Below are positions 45,793 through 54,650 of a stretch of 64,000 bases of DNA, in pieces. Where the stretch lies: positions 86,720 through 150,719 of the forward strand of contig LT635553.1 of the NCBI GenBank assembly GCA_900120395.1, given 5' to 3'. Within the stretch, counting starts at the first letter, position 1. Every line of letters starts with the position of its first letter. This stretch comes from Porphyromonadaceae bacterium FC4 (GTDB taxonomy: Bacteria > Bacteroidota > Bacteroidia > Bacteroidales > Porphyromonadaceae). A model generated the notes under the pieces. It did no database searches, was not told where the DNA came from, and saw only the letters and a program-made list of their open reading frames with translations. A program made the translations under genes and the position numbers.

Positions 45793-46281
45793 ATGGGTGT
45801 AGAGATAGAGAGACGATTTTTGCTGAAAGAAGGGATACCGCTACCGGACTCGGACAGCATACGGCACATGCGGCAGGGCTATCTGCTCAATAGCGTGGGG
45901 CTGAGCATACGTGTGCGGGTAGTGGACGAAGAGCAGGCGTTTATGACGATCAAGCATGCCTCTCCGGAGCAACTGGAGGTGCGCGATGAGTATGAGTACG
46001 AGATACCGGTGGAGGATGCGCTGGAGCTGCTCGCCCTGAGCCCGTACCACATCATCCGAAAGCAGCGGCACATCATCAACTTTGGTGGGCTGACCTGGGA
46101 GGTGGACTTTTTTGAGGAGGAGAATGAGGGACTGATGCTCGCCGAGGTGGAGCTGCCTACCCTGAATACCCCCGTGTCCCTCCCTCAGTGGATCGGGAAA
46201 GAGATATCGGACGACCCGAAGTACATGAATAATAATCTGGCACAAAAACCCTATACAACCTGGAATACCGAATATGAATAA
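45793..46281 (+). CDS. CYTH-domain phosphohydrolase-like protein
   Basis: 162 residues. The CYTH signature ExExK appears as GVEIERRFLL at the N-terminus; charged strands of the triphosphate tunnel follow (MRQGYLLNS, RVRVV, MTIKHASP, RDEYEYEIP, EVDFFEEENEG, LAEVELP). Such proteins hydrolyse tripolyphosphate or other triphosphates with Mg2+. It overlaps the next gene by 8 bp. Confidence 0.9.
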   Translation: MGVEIERRFLLKEGIPLPDSDSIRHMRQGYLLNSVGLSIRVRVVDEEQAFMTIKHASPEQLEVRDEYEYEIPVEDALELLALSPYHIIRKQRHIINFGGLTWEVDFFEEENEGLMLAEVELPTLNTPVSLPQWIGKEISDDPKYMNNNLAQKPYTTWNTEYE

Positions 46282-48424
46282 TCTACGTACCAAGACCCTC
46301 CTGAGCCTCTGCCTGCTCCTCGGATCGTGGACCATCACTCCCTCGCTCCATGCGGATGAGGGGATGTGGCTGCTCCCGCTGGTAAAGCAGCAAAACTATG
46401 CCAAGATGAAGGCGATGGGACTGAAGCTCTCGCCCGAACAACTGTACAACACCAACGGAGACCCGATGCTGATGGATGCCGTGGTGCTCTTTGATGGCGG
46501 ATGTACCGGTGAAGTGGTCTCGCCTCAGGGACTGGTCCTGACGAACCACCACTGTGGGTACGACCGGATACAGGCGCATAGTTCGGTCGACCACAACTAC
46601 CTGAGAGATGGCTTCTATGCTCCTACACTGAGTGACGAGCTGCCCAATCCCGGGATGAATGTGATCTTTACCGAGGAGATCATCGACCTCACCGACTACG
46701 TCCGGGCGTATGCTGCCAAGGATGGTGAGGAGGATCTGATGGTAATCCTCTCGCAGGCTTACCTGCAGAAGGTCGCCGACCGGTGGTATCAGGAGCAGAG
46801 GGGTGAGCCTACGAAGGGACTGAGACTGGACCTGAAGCCATTTTTTGAGGGCAATAAGTACTACCTCTACCTGCGTCGCGAGTACCGGGATATACGGCTG
46901 GTGGCAGCTCCGCCATCCAGTATCGGGAAGTTTGGAGCCGATACCGACAACTGGACCTGGCCCAGGCATACGGGAGACTTCTCGGTCTTTAGGATCTACA
47001 CCGCACCGGATGGCTCACCGGCAGAGTACGCTCCGGAAAATGTACCTCTGAAGCCCAAAAACTACTTGAGAGTAGATCTCCGCGGTGTGAAGCCCGATGA
47101 CTTCGTCATGATCATGGGACACCCCGGGACGACCAACCACTTCTACACCGCACCGGAGGTAGGGTTGTTTCACGACGTGGACAATACTGTGCGCATAGAG
47201 ATGCGGGGGATCCGGCAGCAAGCGATGCTGGAGGAAATGCTGCGCGATGAGGACATCAACATCCGCTATGCAGCGAAGTACGCCAACTCTACCAACGGTC
47301 ATAAGCGGGCGATTGGCTCCAATTGGGCGATCGACAAGCTGGACTTTGTCGGACGAAAAGCAGCACAGATGGAGCAGCTCAGGAAGTGGGCAGCCGAGAA
47401 TAACCACCCTGAGTACATCGAGGCAATGGCTAAGATCGATGACGCCATCAGCCGCATTCGCCCCTACCGATATACGTACAAGCTGCTGAATGAGGGGCTT
47501 ATACAGGGGAGCGAACTGGTGCGTCTGCCGCTGATTGATCCGGAGGAGTTTGAGCGACTCAAGGCTGACGAGCAGCTGTTGGACGACTGGATCGCCAAGG
47601 AATATCTAGGACACTTCAACGACGACTACAGTGCCGAGGTGGACAAGAAGGTCACTAAGGCTGTGCTCAAAGTGTTTCAAGAAAAAGCTAAGACCACGGG
47701 CATTTTCAGCTTGCTCGAGGATACCGACCGCTACCTCGATGGGGTCTACGCCACAACGATATACCGCGATCCCCGGCAGCTCAAGGCAGCCATCCGCTCC
47801 TATACCTACGACCAATACCTGCAAGACCCTGCGGTCATGCTCGCTGCATATGTACACCAAGCCAGTAGCAACGCCGTAGAGGGGATGACGAGCCTGCAGC
47901 GAGAGTTGACAGCTGCACGACACCTCTATGTCCAGGGCATCATGCAGATGAGCGGAGAAGAGAGTCTCTGGCCCGATGCTAACCTAACGCTGAGGTATAC
48001 CTTCGGGACGGTCAAGGGCTACTCACCCCGTGACGAAGTCTTTTACGGTCCGATGACGACGACCGAGGGCGTCCTGGAGAAAGTGGTGCCCGGTGACTAC
48101 GAGTTTGATCTACAGCCGGAGATTGTCGCGCTGTACCGCTCCGGCGAGTTCGGTCGCTTCGCCCGCCCCGATGGCAAGATGCCGGTAAACTTCTGCGCCA
48201 CTACCCACACGACCGGTGGCAACTCCGGTAGTCCGGTCATCAATGGCGAGGGCTACCTGGTTGGTCTCAACTTTGACCGCAACTGGGAGGGGGTCGGTGG
48301 CGACATCATCTACCTACCCGACTACCAGCGAAGCATCATCTGCGACATCCGCTACGTGGTCTTTGTCCTCGACCGAGTCTTAGGAGCCGACAGACTAACC
48401 TCCGAGCTTCAGTGCATCCGATGA
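46274..48424 (+). CDS. dpp11: S46 dipeptidyl-peptidase, DPP11-like
   Basis: 716 residues, signal peptide ending near SLHADEG. Serine peptidase triad: His93 (TNHHCGYD), Asp235 (RHTGDFSVFR) and Ser651 (GGNSGSPVING), the same spacing between His and Asp as in P. gingivalis DPP11 (85/227). Arg669 lies 18 residues after the Ser, as Arg673 does after Ser655 in DPP11; DPP7 has Gly there. This predicts cleavage after Asp/Glu at P1. It supplies acidic dipeptides from host protein to an asaccharolytic cell. The stop overlaps the next start. Confidence 0.93.
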   Translation: MNNLRTKTLLSLCLLLGSWTITPSLHADEGMWLLPLVKQQNYAKMKAMGLKLSPEQLYNTNGDPMLMDAVVLFDGGCTGEVVSPQGLVLTNHHCGYDRIQAHSSVDHNYLRDGFYAPTLSDELPNPGMNVIFTEEIIDLTDYVRAYAAKDGEEDLMVILSQAYLQKVADRWYQEQRGEPTKGLRLDLKPFFEGNKYYLYLRREYRDIRLVAAPPSSIGKFGADTDNWTWPRHTGDFSVFRIYTAPDGSPAEYAPENVPLKPKNYLRVDLRGVKPDDFVMIMGHPGTTNHFYTAPEVGLFHDVDNTVRIEMRGIRQQAMLEEMLRDEDINIRYAAKYANSTNGHKRAIGSNWAIDKLDFVGRKAAQMEQLRKWAAENNHPEYIEAMAKIDDAISRIRPYRYTYKLLNEGLIQGSELVRLPLIDPEEFERLKADEQLLDDWIAKEYLGHFNDDYSAEVDKKVTKAVLKVFQEKAKTTGIFSLLEDTDRYLDGVYATTIYRDPRQLKAAIRSYTYDQYLQDPAVMLAAYVHQASSNAVEGMTSLQRELTAARHLYVQGIMQMSGEESLWPDANLTLRYTFGTVKGYSPRDEVFYGPMTTTEGVLEKVVPGDYEFDLQPEIVALYRSGEFGRFARPDGKMPVNFCATTHTTGGNSGSPVINGEGYLVGLNFDRNWEGVGGDIIYLPDYQRSIICDIRYVVFVLDRVLGADRLTSELQCIR

Positions 48425-50169
48425 AAAGAGTAGTGACAGCTACGGTCCTGCTCCTGCTCCTGGTTCTGCTACCGGGCTGCAAGAGCGATCCCACGACAAA
48501 TGTCCTGGAGATCATCCAGACAACCGACGTGCACGGCAACTTCTTCTCCCAAGATCTGCTTACAGGCAGCCCCTCTATCGGTGGCTACTCACGCGTTCAG
48601 ACCTATGTAGCAGGTCATCGTCGCAGGGGCGATCAGGTCCTCTTGCTGGATGCAGGTGACCTGCTACAGGGGCAGCCGGGGGCGTACTTCTACAACTACG
48701 TCGACACCACAGCGCCGCATGTAGCGATGCAGATCCTCAACTACATGCAGTACGACGCCCTGACCGTCGGCAACCACGACTTTGAGACCGGTCACTCCGT
48801 CTACGATCGCATCGTGCGTGAGGCTGACTTTCCCTTCCTTGCTGCCAATGCCATTCGGGTCAAGAGCGATGAAGACACGGTGAGCATGGAGCCCTACTTC
48901 CAGCCGTACACGATGGTCGAGAAGGGGGACAAAAGGATCGCCATCCTCGGACTGACGATGCCCACGCTGGTTCATCAGCTGCCCAAAGTCCTCTGGAATG
49001 GCATCCGCTTTGACGACCAGATCGAGACCGCCAAGCGGTACATGCCTGAGATCCTCGACGCGCACCCCGACCTGATCATCGCCCTCATCCACAGCGGTGC
49101 GGGGCGCAAGGAGGAGACCTCCCCGCGTCCGTATGCCGAAAATGTAGGCTACGCACTGGCCCGTGCCGTTCCGGAGCTGGACCTCATCTTTTGCGGGCAC
49201 GACCACCGCTCCTACCTGGACTCCATTGTTCACGACGGTAGCCATACCACCTACATCCTCAACCCCGGTGCCAATGGCACATCACTCGCTCACGTGACAG
49301 TGGACTTCACGGCGGGGGCAAAAGCTCTTCGCCCCGAGATCGTCCCACTGGATACCGTGCAGCCGCAGCCCCTCTTTGTACAAAACTTTACCCCGCACCT
49401 CAATCGTGTGCGCGACTATGTCGAGCAGCACGTGGGGACTTTGACGGCACCTCTGGACAGCAGGAGTGCTTTTTTCAGACCGACTCCCTTTGTGGATCTG
49501 ATCCACGAAGTACAGATGGAGGTGTTCCCGGATGCGCAGATCTCGATCACCGCTCCGCTTGCCGAAAACACCCGGATCCCTGCGGGCGAGTTGCTCGTGC
49601 GGGACCTTTTTCACCTCTACAAGTACGAAAACAGGGTCTACCTCATGCGCCTGTCCGGTGAAGAGATACGGGGACATCTGGAGGAGAGCTACGACAGGAT
49701 CTACCACACCATGTCCGGTCCTGATGCCCCTATGCTGCGCCTCGACGATGAGAAGCGCCGCGGGATCTACCTCCCCCTCGCCGCGCCCGGGTTCAACTTC
49801 GACACCGCTGCGGGGATAGACTACACCGTGGACCTCTCCAAGCCGCGAGGCAAGCGGGTGAAGATCACCGCTCTATCGGACGGAGCCCCCTTCTCTGAGA
49901 GCGAAAACTACCTCGTCGTGCTCAACTCCTATCGTGGCAACGGTGGTGGAGGCCTCCTCACCGAAGGAGCAGGTATCCCTGCCGATTCGATCGCAAGCCG
50001 GCGGGTGGAGGTGTCGGAGCAGGACCTCAGGTACTACCTTCGTCGGTTTTTACTCAAAAACGACCCCTATACGCCGCGTACCATCAGCCGTTGGACGTTT
50101 GTCCCGGCGAAGTGGATGGAGGTCGCTATTCCGCGCGATAGCGTGTTGTTGTATCAGGATTTCCAGTAA
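48421..50169 (+). CDS. 5'-nucleotidase-like metallophosphatase, lipoprotein
   Basis: 582 residues from ATG 48421, which overlaps the peptidase stop (ATGA) and gives lipobox LLPGC. The metallophosphatase motifs are TTDVHGN, LDAGDLLQG, VGNHDFE, IALIHSGAG and FCGHDHRS; the C-terminal 5'-nucleotidase domain begins near residue 350. It releases nucleosides and phosphate from nucleotides outside the cell or in the periplasm, or may act on UDP-sugars or 2',3'-cyclic nucleotides. Confidence 0.93.
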   Translation: MKRVVTATVLLLLLVLLPGCKSDPTTNVLEIIQTTDVHGNFFSQDLLTGSPSIGGYSRVQTYVAGHRRRGDQVLLLDAGDLLQGQPGAYFYNYVDTTAPHVAMQILNYMQYDALTVGNHDFETGHSVYDRIVREADFPFLAANAIRVKSDEDTVSMEPYFQPYTMVEKGDKRIAILGLTMPTLVHQLPKVLWNGIRFDDQIETAKRYMPEILDAHPDLIIALIHSGAGRKEETSPRPYAENVGYALARAVPELDLIFCGHDHRSYLDSIVHDGSHTTYILNPGANGTSLAHVTVDFTAGAKALRPEIVPLDTVQPQPLFVQNFTPHLNRVRDYVEQHVGTLTAPLDSRSAFFRPTPFVDLIHEVQMEVFPDAQISITAPLAENTRIPAGELLVRDLFHLYKYENRVYLMRLSGEEIRGHLEESYDRIYHTMSGPDAPMLRLDDEKRRGIYLPLAAPGFNFDTAAGIDYTVDLSKPRGKRVKITALSDGAPFSESENYLVVLNSYRGNGGGGLLTEGAGIPADSIASRRVEVSEQDLRYYLRRFLLKNDPYTPRTISRWTFVPAKWMEVAIPRDSVLLYQDFQ

Positions 50170-50193
50170 CCATCTCTAGATTGCCCACCCCTT

Positions 50194-51294
50194 ATGATCC
50201 CCAATCAGATATCTTATTGCGTTATTATGGCCGGAGGCTTTGGCACCCGCTTTTGGCCGCTGAGTAGAGAAAACAGCCCCAAGCAGTTTTTGGACATACT
50301 GGGAAATGGAAAGACGATGATCCAAGAGACGGCTCACCGGCTTGAGGCAGTCGTCCCTTTTGACCACTTCATGGTCGTGACCGGCGAACAGTTTGAGCCG
50401 ATGGTCCTTCAGCAGTTGCCCGCCATGCAGCCCACTCAGGTGCTTACCGAGCCCGAGCGACGCAATACTGCTCCGGCGATAGCCTACGCAGCGTATAGGA
50501 TTGCCGCTAAGGACCCCGACGCGATCATGGTGGTGACACCATCGGATCACTACATCGGGGACGAGGTGGCGTTTCGCAAGACGCTAAACCGCGCCATCAG
50601 GTACGTGCACGAAAACAACGTGCTCCTCACCATCGGTATTCGTCCGACCTTTCCCTCTACGGCGTACGGCTACTTGGAGATGACGGACAGCCTGATGCAG
50701 CAGGGTGGGGTGGGGCCGATCAAGGCTTTCAAGGAAAAACCGGACGAACAGCTGGCAAAAGAGATGCTGGCGTCCGGGCGTTACTTGTGGAACTCCGGCA
50801 TGTTCGTCTGGAAAGTACGGGATATCATCGATGCGTTGGAGCAGTACTTGCCCGAAGTCGCCATCTGCTTTGCCGAGATCGATAAGTTCTACAAGGCCGG
50901 AGAGACCGAGTGTCTCAATCGTGCCTTTGAGGCTTGCCCCTCGATATCCATAGACTACGGGGTGATGGAGAAGGCAAAGAACGTCTATACGATCATCGGA
51001 GACTTCGACTGGGCTGATGTGGGCAGCTGGACCAGTCTCCACGATCTGGACCAGCGTACGGGCGATAAGAGGACGCAAAAAGTGCCGCTCACCGAGCCCA
51101 AAAAGATATTTGGCGAACACTCGACCAATACGCTTATCCGAACCACCAACCCGAATAAACAAGTGGTCGCTATAGGGCTCAACGACTACGTCGTGCTCGA
51201 TACGGAGGAGGTCCTCTTCATCGCACCAAAATCGGACGAGCAGAAGCTCAATAAACTGATCGAGCACTTCTCGGGCGAGACCGACCTGAAGTGA
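50194..51294 (+). CDS. manC: Mannose-1-phosphate guanylyltransferase
   Basis: 366 residues, the short type without a phosphomannose isomerase domain. GGFGTRFWPLSRENSPKQFL is the GTP-binding loop; VTPSDHYIGD and FKEKPDEQLA follow, with IDYGVMEKA as family mark. It makes GDP-mannose for capsule, LPS or glycoprotein glycans. It starts 24 bp after the nucleotidase stop. No classical terminator follows; repeat copy 8 lies 110 bp downstream. Confidence 0.95.
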   Translation: MIPNQISYCVIMAGGFGTRFWPLSRENSPKQFLDILGNGKTMIQETAHRLEAVVPFDHFMVVTGEQFEPMVLQQLPAMQPTQVLTEPERRNTAPAIAYAAYRIAAKDPDAIMVVTPSDHYIGDEVAFRKTLNRAIRYVHENNVLLTIGIRPTFPSTAYGYLEMTDSLMQQGGVGPIKAFKEKPDEQLAKEMLASGRYLWNSGMFVWKVRDIIDALEQYLPEVAICFAEIDKFYKAGETECLNRAFEACPSISIDYGVMEKAKNVYTIIGDFDWADVGSWTSLHDLDQRTGDKRTQKVPLTEPKKIFGEHSTNTLIRTTNPNKQVVAIGLNDYVVLDTEEVLFIAPKSDEQKLNKLIEHFSGETDLK

Positions 51295-51634
51295 GGCTGC
51301 TGCCTGGTCATTGGGGCACAAGTTGCTTCACCTTTCGAAGTAGCGCGGAGCTGTCGCAGGAATTCTGCCTACGTGCGAAGGAATCGCAAGAGAAATCTCT
51401 CGCTCTTTTTTGCTCCGGATCGGGGCAAAAAATTGGACGGATAGTAGCGAAATGTTTCCAGTAGGAAAGCGAACGATTTGACGGATAGTAGCGAAATGTT
51501 TCCTACTGGAAACTTTTTGCGCTCAAGTGTTGTCTCTTCTGGTTTCTTGTATTTCTCTGATTTTCAGCGGGGTGCAAGTTTTTTTCTTGTGTGCCGGAAG
51601 AGTTGCTGTATGAAGGCTTACGAATGGTCTGGAT
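51295..51634. other. Convergent intergenic region with repeat copy 8
   Basis: Almost entirely occupied by repeat copy 8 and its flanks; no gene and no other strong hairpin terminator for manC or aroA. Confidence 0.65.
51403..51570 (+). repeat. Interspersed hairpin repeat, copy 8 (second hairpin inverted)
   Basis: Core 51423-51521. The left flank forms a clear hairpin (CTTTTTTGCTCC / GGGGCAAAAAA). First core GTTTCCAGTAGGAAAG, second core GTTTCCTACTGGAAAC, i.e. inverted relative to the first. Boxes GACGGATAGTAGCGAAAT occur twice. It lies between convergent manC and aroA. Confidence 0.9.
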
Positions 51635-52876
51635 TCATGGGTACTTGAGGGAGGGAAACTGTGCCCAAAACTGAGGGTAGCTCTTCCCAACCACCTGAGG
51701 GCTTTGCATCCGGTAGCTGCCATCAAATGCTCCGGAGAGGAGGAGCACACCAAAGGACATCGCCACCCGGTGATCCCCTAAGGGGTCAATCGTGGCTGAG
51801 GGGATAGGGTGCAGTGTGCCATCCCAGGTCAGAGTAGACGCAGTGCGTCGGAAGCCCTCTGCACCCAACTTTGTGGCATTGGTAAGGAAGCTCTCGATCC
51901 TGTCGGACTCCTTGTGTGGCAAAAGCGTTAGTCCCGACAGTCGGAAGGGCAGCCGTAGACCAAGGCAGGTGCAGGCTACCGTCAGGAATAGGTCGGGAGA
52001 CTGGCTCAGGTCGGCTACAACGGTTTTTTTGACCGCTACTGAGTGCATGAGCGTTGCTTCGGTGCCGTGGGTGCGGATGCCGAAGTGCTGACTGTAGAGG
52101 GCAGCTACGGCTTCGTCCGGGTGTCCGCTGTCGCGGTACAGACCGGGCAGGGTAATCGTCCGGATCTCGGGACAGAGTGCCAGAAGGGCATACCAGTAGG
52201 CGGCTGATGACCAGTCTCTCTGGAGTGGCGTGGTGGCTCCAAAGGGGTGACTGCCCGTGTTGTGGTGGGTTATTTGCAGACTGTCCCGGTTTTTAGAGAC
52301 GGTATAGCCCTGTTTTTGCATCCTCTGTAGCGTAAGAAGGACATAGGCATATGAGGGGCTCGCCTCCGGGTAGATAAGACGTGAGGGGCAGCCGGAGAGC
52401 AGTAGCGCCGACAGATACTGACTGCTTCGCCAGTGTGTGGCGTCAATGGTTTTGGGGAAGTGTAGCGGCTGCTTTCCTTCGATGGTGTAGGGAAGCTGTC
52501 CCTCCTGTTCTAAGTAGGTAATAGCCACTCCGGCGGTGTGGAGCGTCTCCAGAAGTTCGGTGATGGGACGCTCTCCCAGACGTCTGCTGCCGGTGAAGGT
52601 GTGTCGTCCACCATGTACTGCATGATAAGCGGTCAGAAAGCGTAGTGCGGTCCCGCTGTCCGCACAATCAATGACCCCACCTCTCAGCCCGTCGACCAGT
52701 ACCTGAAGGTCGTGGGGAAGGGTGGGGTCTAAGTTTAGTCGATCCCTCAATTCGCTTGTGCCACTATTCGCCTCTAAGATAAGATCCCGAGCCAAAGTGC
52801 TTTTGCACATGGGTAGCTCTGCCGAGAGGTGATCGGGGAATTGCAGAGGACGAAGTATGAGGGGAGAATGTTCCAT
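51635..52876 (-). CDS. aroA: 3-phosphoshikimate 1-carboxyvinyltransferase (EPSP synthase)
   Basis: 413 residues from ATG 52876; a TTG at 52885 would add three residues (MFH). The sequence is shorter and more diverged than typical AroA (usually about 430). Landmarks: DCADSGTALRFLTAY, FTGSRRLGERPITELLETL, WRSSQYLSALLLSG, LPHKESDR and DPLGDHRVAMSF. It condenses shikimate-3-phosphate and PEP. A parS-like palindrome covers its start region. It is the last gene of the mnmG cluster, 13 bp after deoC. Confidence 0.9.
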   Translation of the reverse strand: MEHSPLILRPLQFPDHLSAELPMCKSTLARDLILEANSGTSELRDRLNLDPTLPHDLQVLVDGLRGGVIDCADSGTALRFLTAYHAVHGGRHTFTGSRRLGERPITELLETLHTAGVAITYLEQEGQLPYTIEGKQPLHFPKTIDATHWRSSQYLSALLLSGCPSRLIYPEASPSYAYVLLTLQRMQKQGYTVSKNRDSLQITHHNTGSHPFGATTPLQRDWSSAAYWYALLALCPEIRTITLPGLYRDSGHPDEAVAALYSQHFGIRTHGTEATLMHSVAVKKTVVADLSQSPDLFLTVACTCLGLRLPFRLSGLTLLPHKESDRIESFLTNATKLGAEGFRRTASTLTWDGTLHPIPSATIDPLGDHRVAMSFGVLLLSGAFDGSYRMQSPQVVGKSYPQFWAQFPSLKYP

Positions 52877-52884
52877 GTGGAACA
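52869..52884. promoter_or_regulatory. parS: parS-like ParB-binding site 1
   Basis: TGTTCCATGTGGAACA is a palindrome with one difference from the parS consensus TGTTNCACGTGNAACA. It lies at the start of aroA, spanning the ATG used here. Confidence 0.5.
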
Positions 52885-52897
52885 ATTCTGGGGCTAT

Positions 52898-53785
52898 TTA
52901 CTTGAGGTACTTGAATACGTCTGCCTCAAGTGAAGTCGCTCCGAAGCGGAATAGCTCATTGGTCAACCAGTCGTCTCCGAGGACTTCCTTGACAATGCAG
53001 AGGTACTTGATCGCCGCCTCTGTGGTGCGTACCCCTCCGGATACTTTGAGCCCTCTCTTTTCTCCGTTTTGCTCGTGGTACTGCTTCAGTACATTCGCCA
53101 TGACGTAAGCAGCCTCTAGGCTGGCTCCGGGATACTCTTTGCCCGTGGAGGTCTTGATGAAGTCGGCATCGCTGTACAGAGCGAGGATAGAGGCACGCTG
53201 GATGTTTTCGGCAGTCTTGAGTGCACCGGTCTCCAGGATGACTTTGTAGGTCGCACCGTGGCAAGCATCGTGCTGCTCTTGGAGTTGCTCTACTACCTCG
53301 TTGTAATTGCCGCTCAAGAACTCACCTATGGGAAGTACCACATCGATCTCGTTGGCTCCATCGTGGATGGCTAGCTGAATCTCTGCTACCTTAATCTCCG
53401 TGAAGGTCTGAGCACTGGGGAACCCGCCGGCTACAGAGGTGATCTTTACCTCCTCGACCATCAGGTGCTCTTTGACGGTGTGCACATGATTGGGATAGAC
53501 GCATATGCTCGCTACCGGTGGGATGCTGGGGTCGTTTTCGTCCAGTTCGTTGACATTGTGTACCATCCGATAGATGTGGTCTTCGTGGTCGGTGCTGCTG
53601 AGCGATGTGAGGTCGATGCAGCTGTGGATGAGCTTGATGGTGTCTCGATTGTTGAGCTCTTCGTAGTGCTTCTCTATGGCATCCTTTATCTGTTGCTGGA
53701 TGGTCGCATCGTCGGGAGCCGGGAGGAACTTTTCAAATGCTTCCTCGAACCTACTCTTCATTGCTTTGTTGGGGTAATTTTCCAT
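52898..53785 (-). CDS. deoC: Deoxyribose-phosphate aldolase
   Basis: 295 residues. Catalytic lysines in DADFIKTSTGK and RGLKVSGGVRT; the TIM barrel ends before VFKYLK. The N-terminus is about 50 residues longer than E. coli DeoC, common in Bacteroidetes. It splits deoxyribose-5-phosphate to acetaldehyde and glyceraldehyde-3-phosphate. It lies 71 bp from the mazG-like gene and 13 bp from aroA. Confidence 0.94.
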   Translation of the reverse strand: MENYPNKAMKSRFEEAFEKFLPAPDDATIQQQIKDAIEKHYEELNNRDTIKLIHSCIDLTSLSSTDHEDHIYRMVHNVNELDENDPSIPPVASICVYPNHVHTVKEHLMVEEVKITSVAGGFPSAQTFTEIKVAEIQLAIHDGANEIDVVLPIGEFLSGNYNEVVEQLQEQHDACHGATYKVILETGALKTAENIQRASILALYSDADFIKTSTGKEYPGASLEAAYVMANVLKQYHEQNGEKRGLKVSGGVRTTEAAIKYLCIVKEVLGDDWLTNELFRFGATSLEADVFKYLK

Positions 53786-53856
53786 GCTAAATATTTATTT
53801 TGGATATGAATTCTTTTACGCTGTTCGAAACTTGATAGGAATCGATTGATCGGTTG

Positions 53857-54204
53857 CTATTCTTGAGTTAGCTTCGGATTGTCGATGTGTCTGTGCTTAT
53901 CTCGCTCGGTTTTCTTTTGAATGTTCTTCTGGATCGCTTCCGTAAGGTCGCATCCTGTCTGGTTGGCTAAGCACACCGTGACCCAGAGGACGTCCGCCAG
54001 CTCATCCGCCAGGGCTTCCTTGGATAGGTCGTCGGACGCTTTTGCCGACTGGTCGCCATAGGTGCGCGATAGGATGCGGGCAACTTCTCCTACCTCCTCG
54101 GTAAGCTGTGCGAGATTGGTCAGTGGCGAGAAGTACCGCACGCCATAGGTGCGGATCCAGCGGTCTACAGCCTGCTGGAGGTCTGCCAAGGTCATTGGGC
54201 TCAT
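53857..54204 (-). CDS. MazG-like nucleotide pyrophosphohydrolase
   Basis: 115 residues, one-domain MazG type. The metal-binding motifs EEVGE and ADELADVLW are visible, on an all-helical background. Such enzymes hydrolyse non-canonical dNTPs. The ATG overlaps the dtd stop (54201-54204), consistent with a house-cleaning pair. Confidence 0.88.
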   Translation of the reverse strand: MSPMTLADLQQAVDRWIRTYGVRYFSPLTNLAQLTEEVGEVARILSRTYGDQSAKASDDLSKEALADELADVLWVTVCLANQTGCDLTEAIQKNIQKKTERDKHRHIDNPKLTQE

Positions 54205-54650
54205 CGGTTTTTGCTGTCTATAAGTATGGTGACCGGCCCGTCGTTGACGAGCTGCACCTGCATGTCTGCTCCAAAGATACCTTTTTGTGTGGGTCTGCCC
54301 AAGGCTTCGCTCAGTGCTTCTGCCATCTCCTCGTAGCGAGCCGTCGCAACCTCGGGATCCTCTGCATCGATGTAGCTGGGGCGGTTGCCCTTGCGGGTGT
54401 TGGCGAGTAGAGTGAACTGGCTGACCAGTAGAATCTCACCCCCGACCTGTGTGATGTCGAGGTTCATCACGCCATTTTCGTCGTCAAAGATCCGTAGACG
54501 CGGTATCTTTTTCAGGAGGTAGTCCCGGTCTTCGTCCGTGTCTCCCTTCTGGATTCCCAGGAGGATCATCAAGCCTTTCCCGATCGACGAGACCGGTTGT
54601 CCTGCCACGGTGACGGAAGCTTCGGTAACGCGTTGTATGACTGCTTTCAT
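54201..54650 (-). CDS. dtd: D-aminoacyl-tRNA deacylase
   Basis: 149 residues. Family signature SQFTLLANTRKGNRPSY with the catalytic Thr in the SQFTL part, and the C-terminal Gly-Pro of the cross-subunit site (NDGPVTILI). Removes D-amino acids, and Gly mischarged on tRNA-Ala, from tRNA. It overlaps the uvrC stop by 4 bp. Confidence 0.95.
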   Translation of the reverse strand: MKAVIQRVTEASVTVAGQPVSSIGKGLMILLGIQKGDTDEDRDYLLKKIPRLRIFDDENGVMNLDITQVGGEILLVSQFTLLANTRKGNRPSYIDAEDPEVATARYEEMAEALSEALGRPTQKGIFGADMQVQLVNDGPVTILIDSKNR

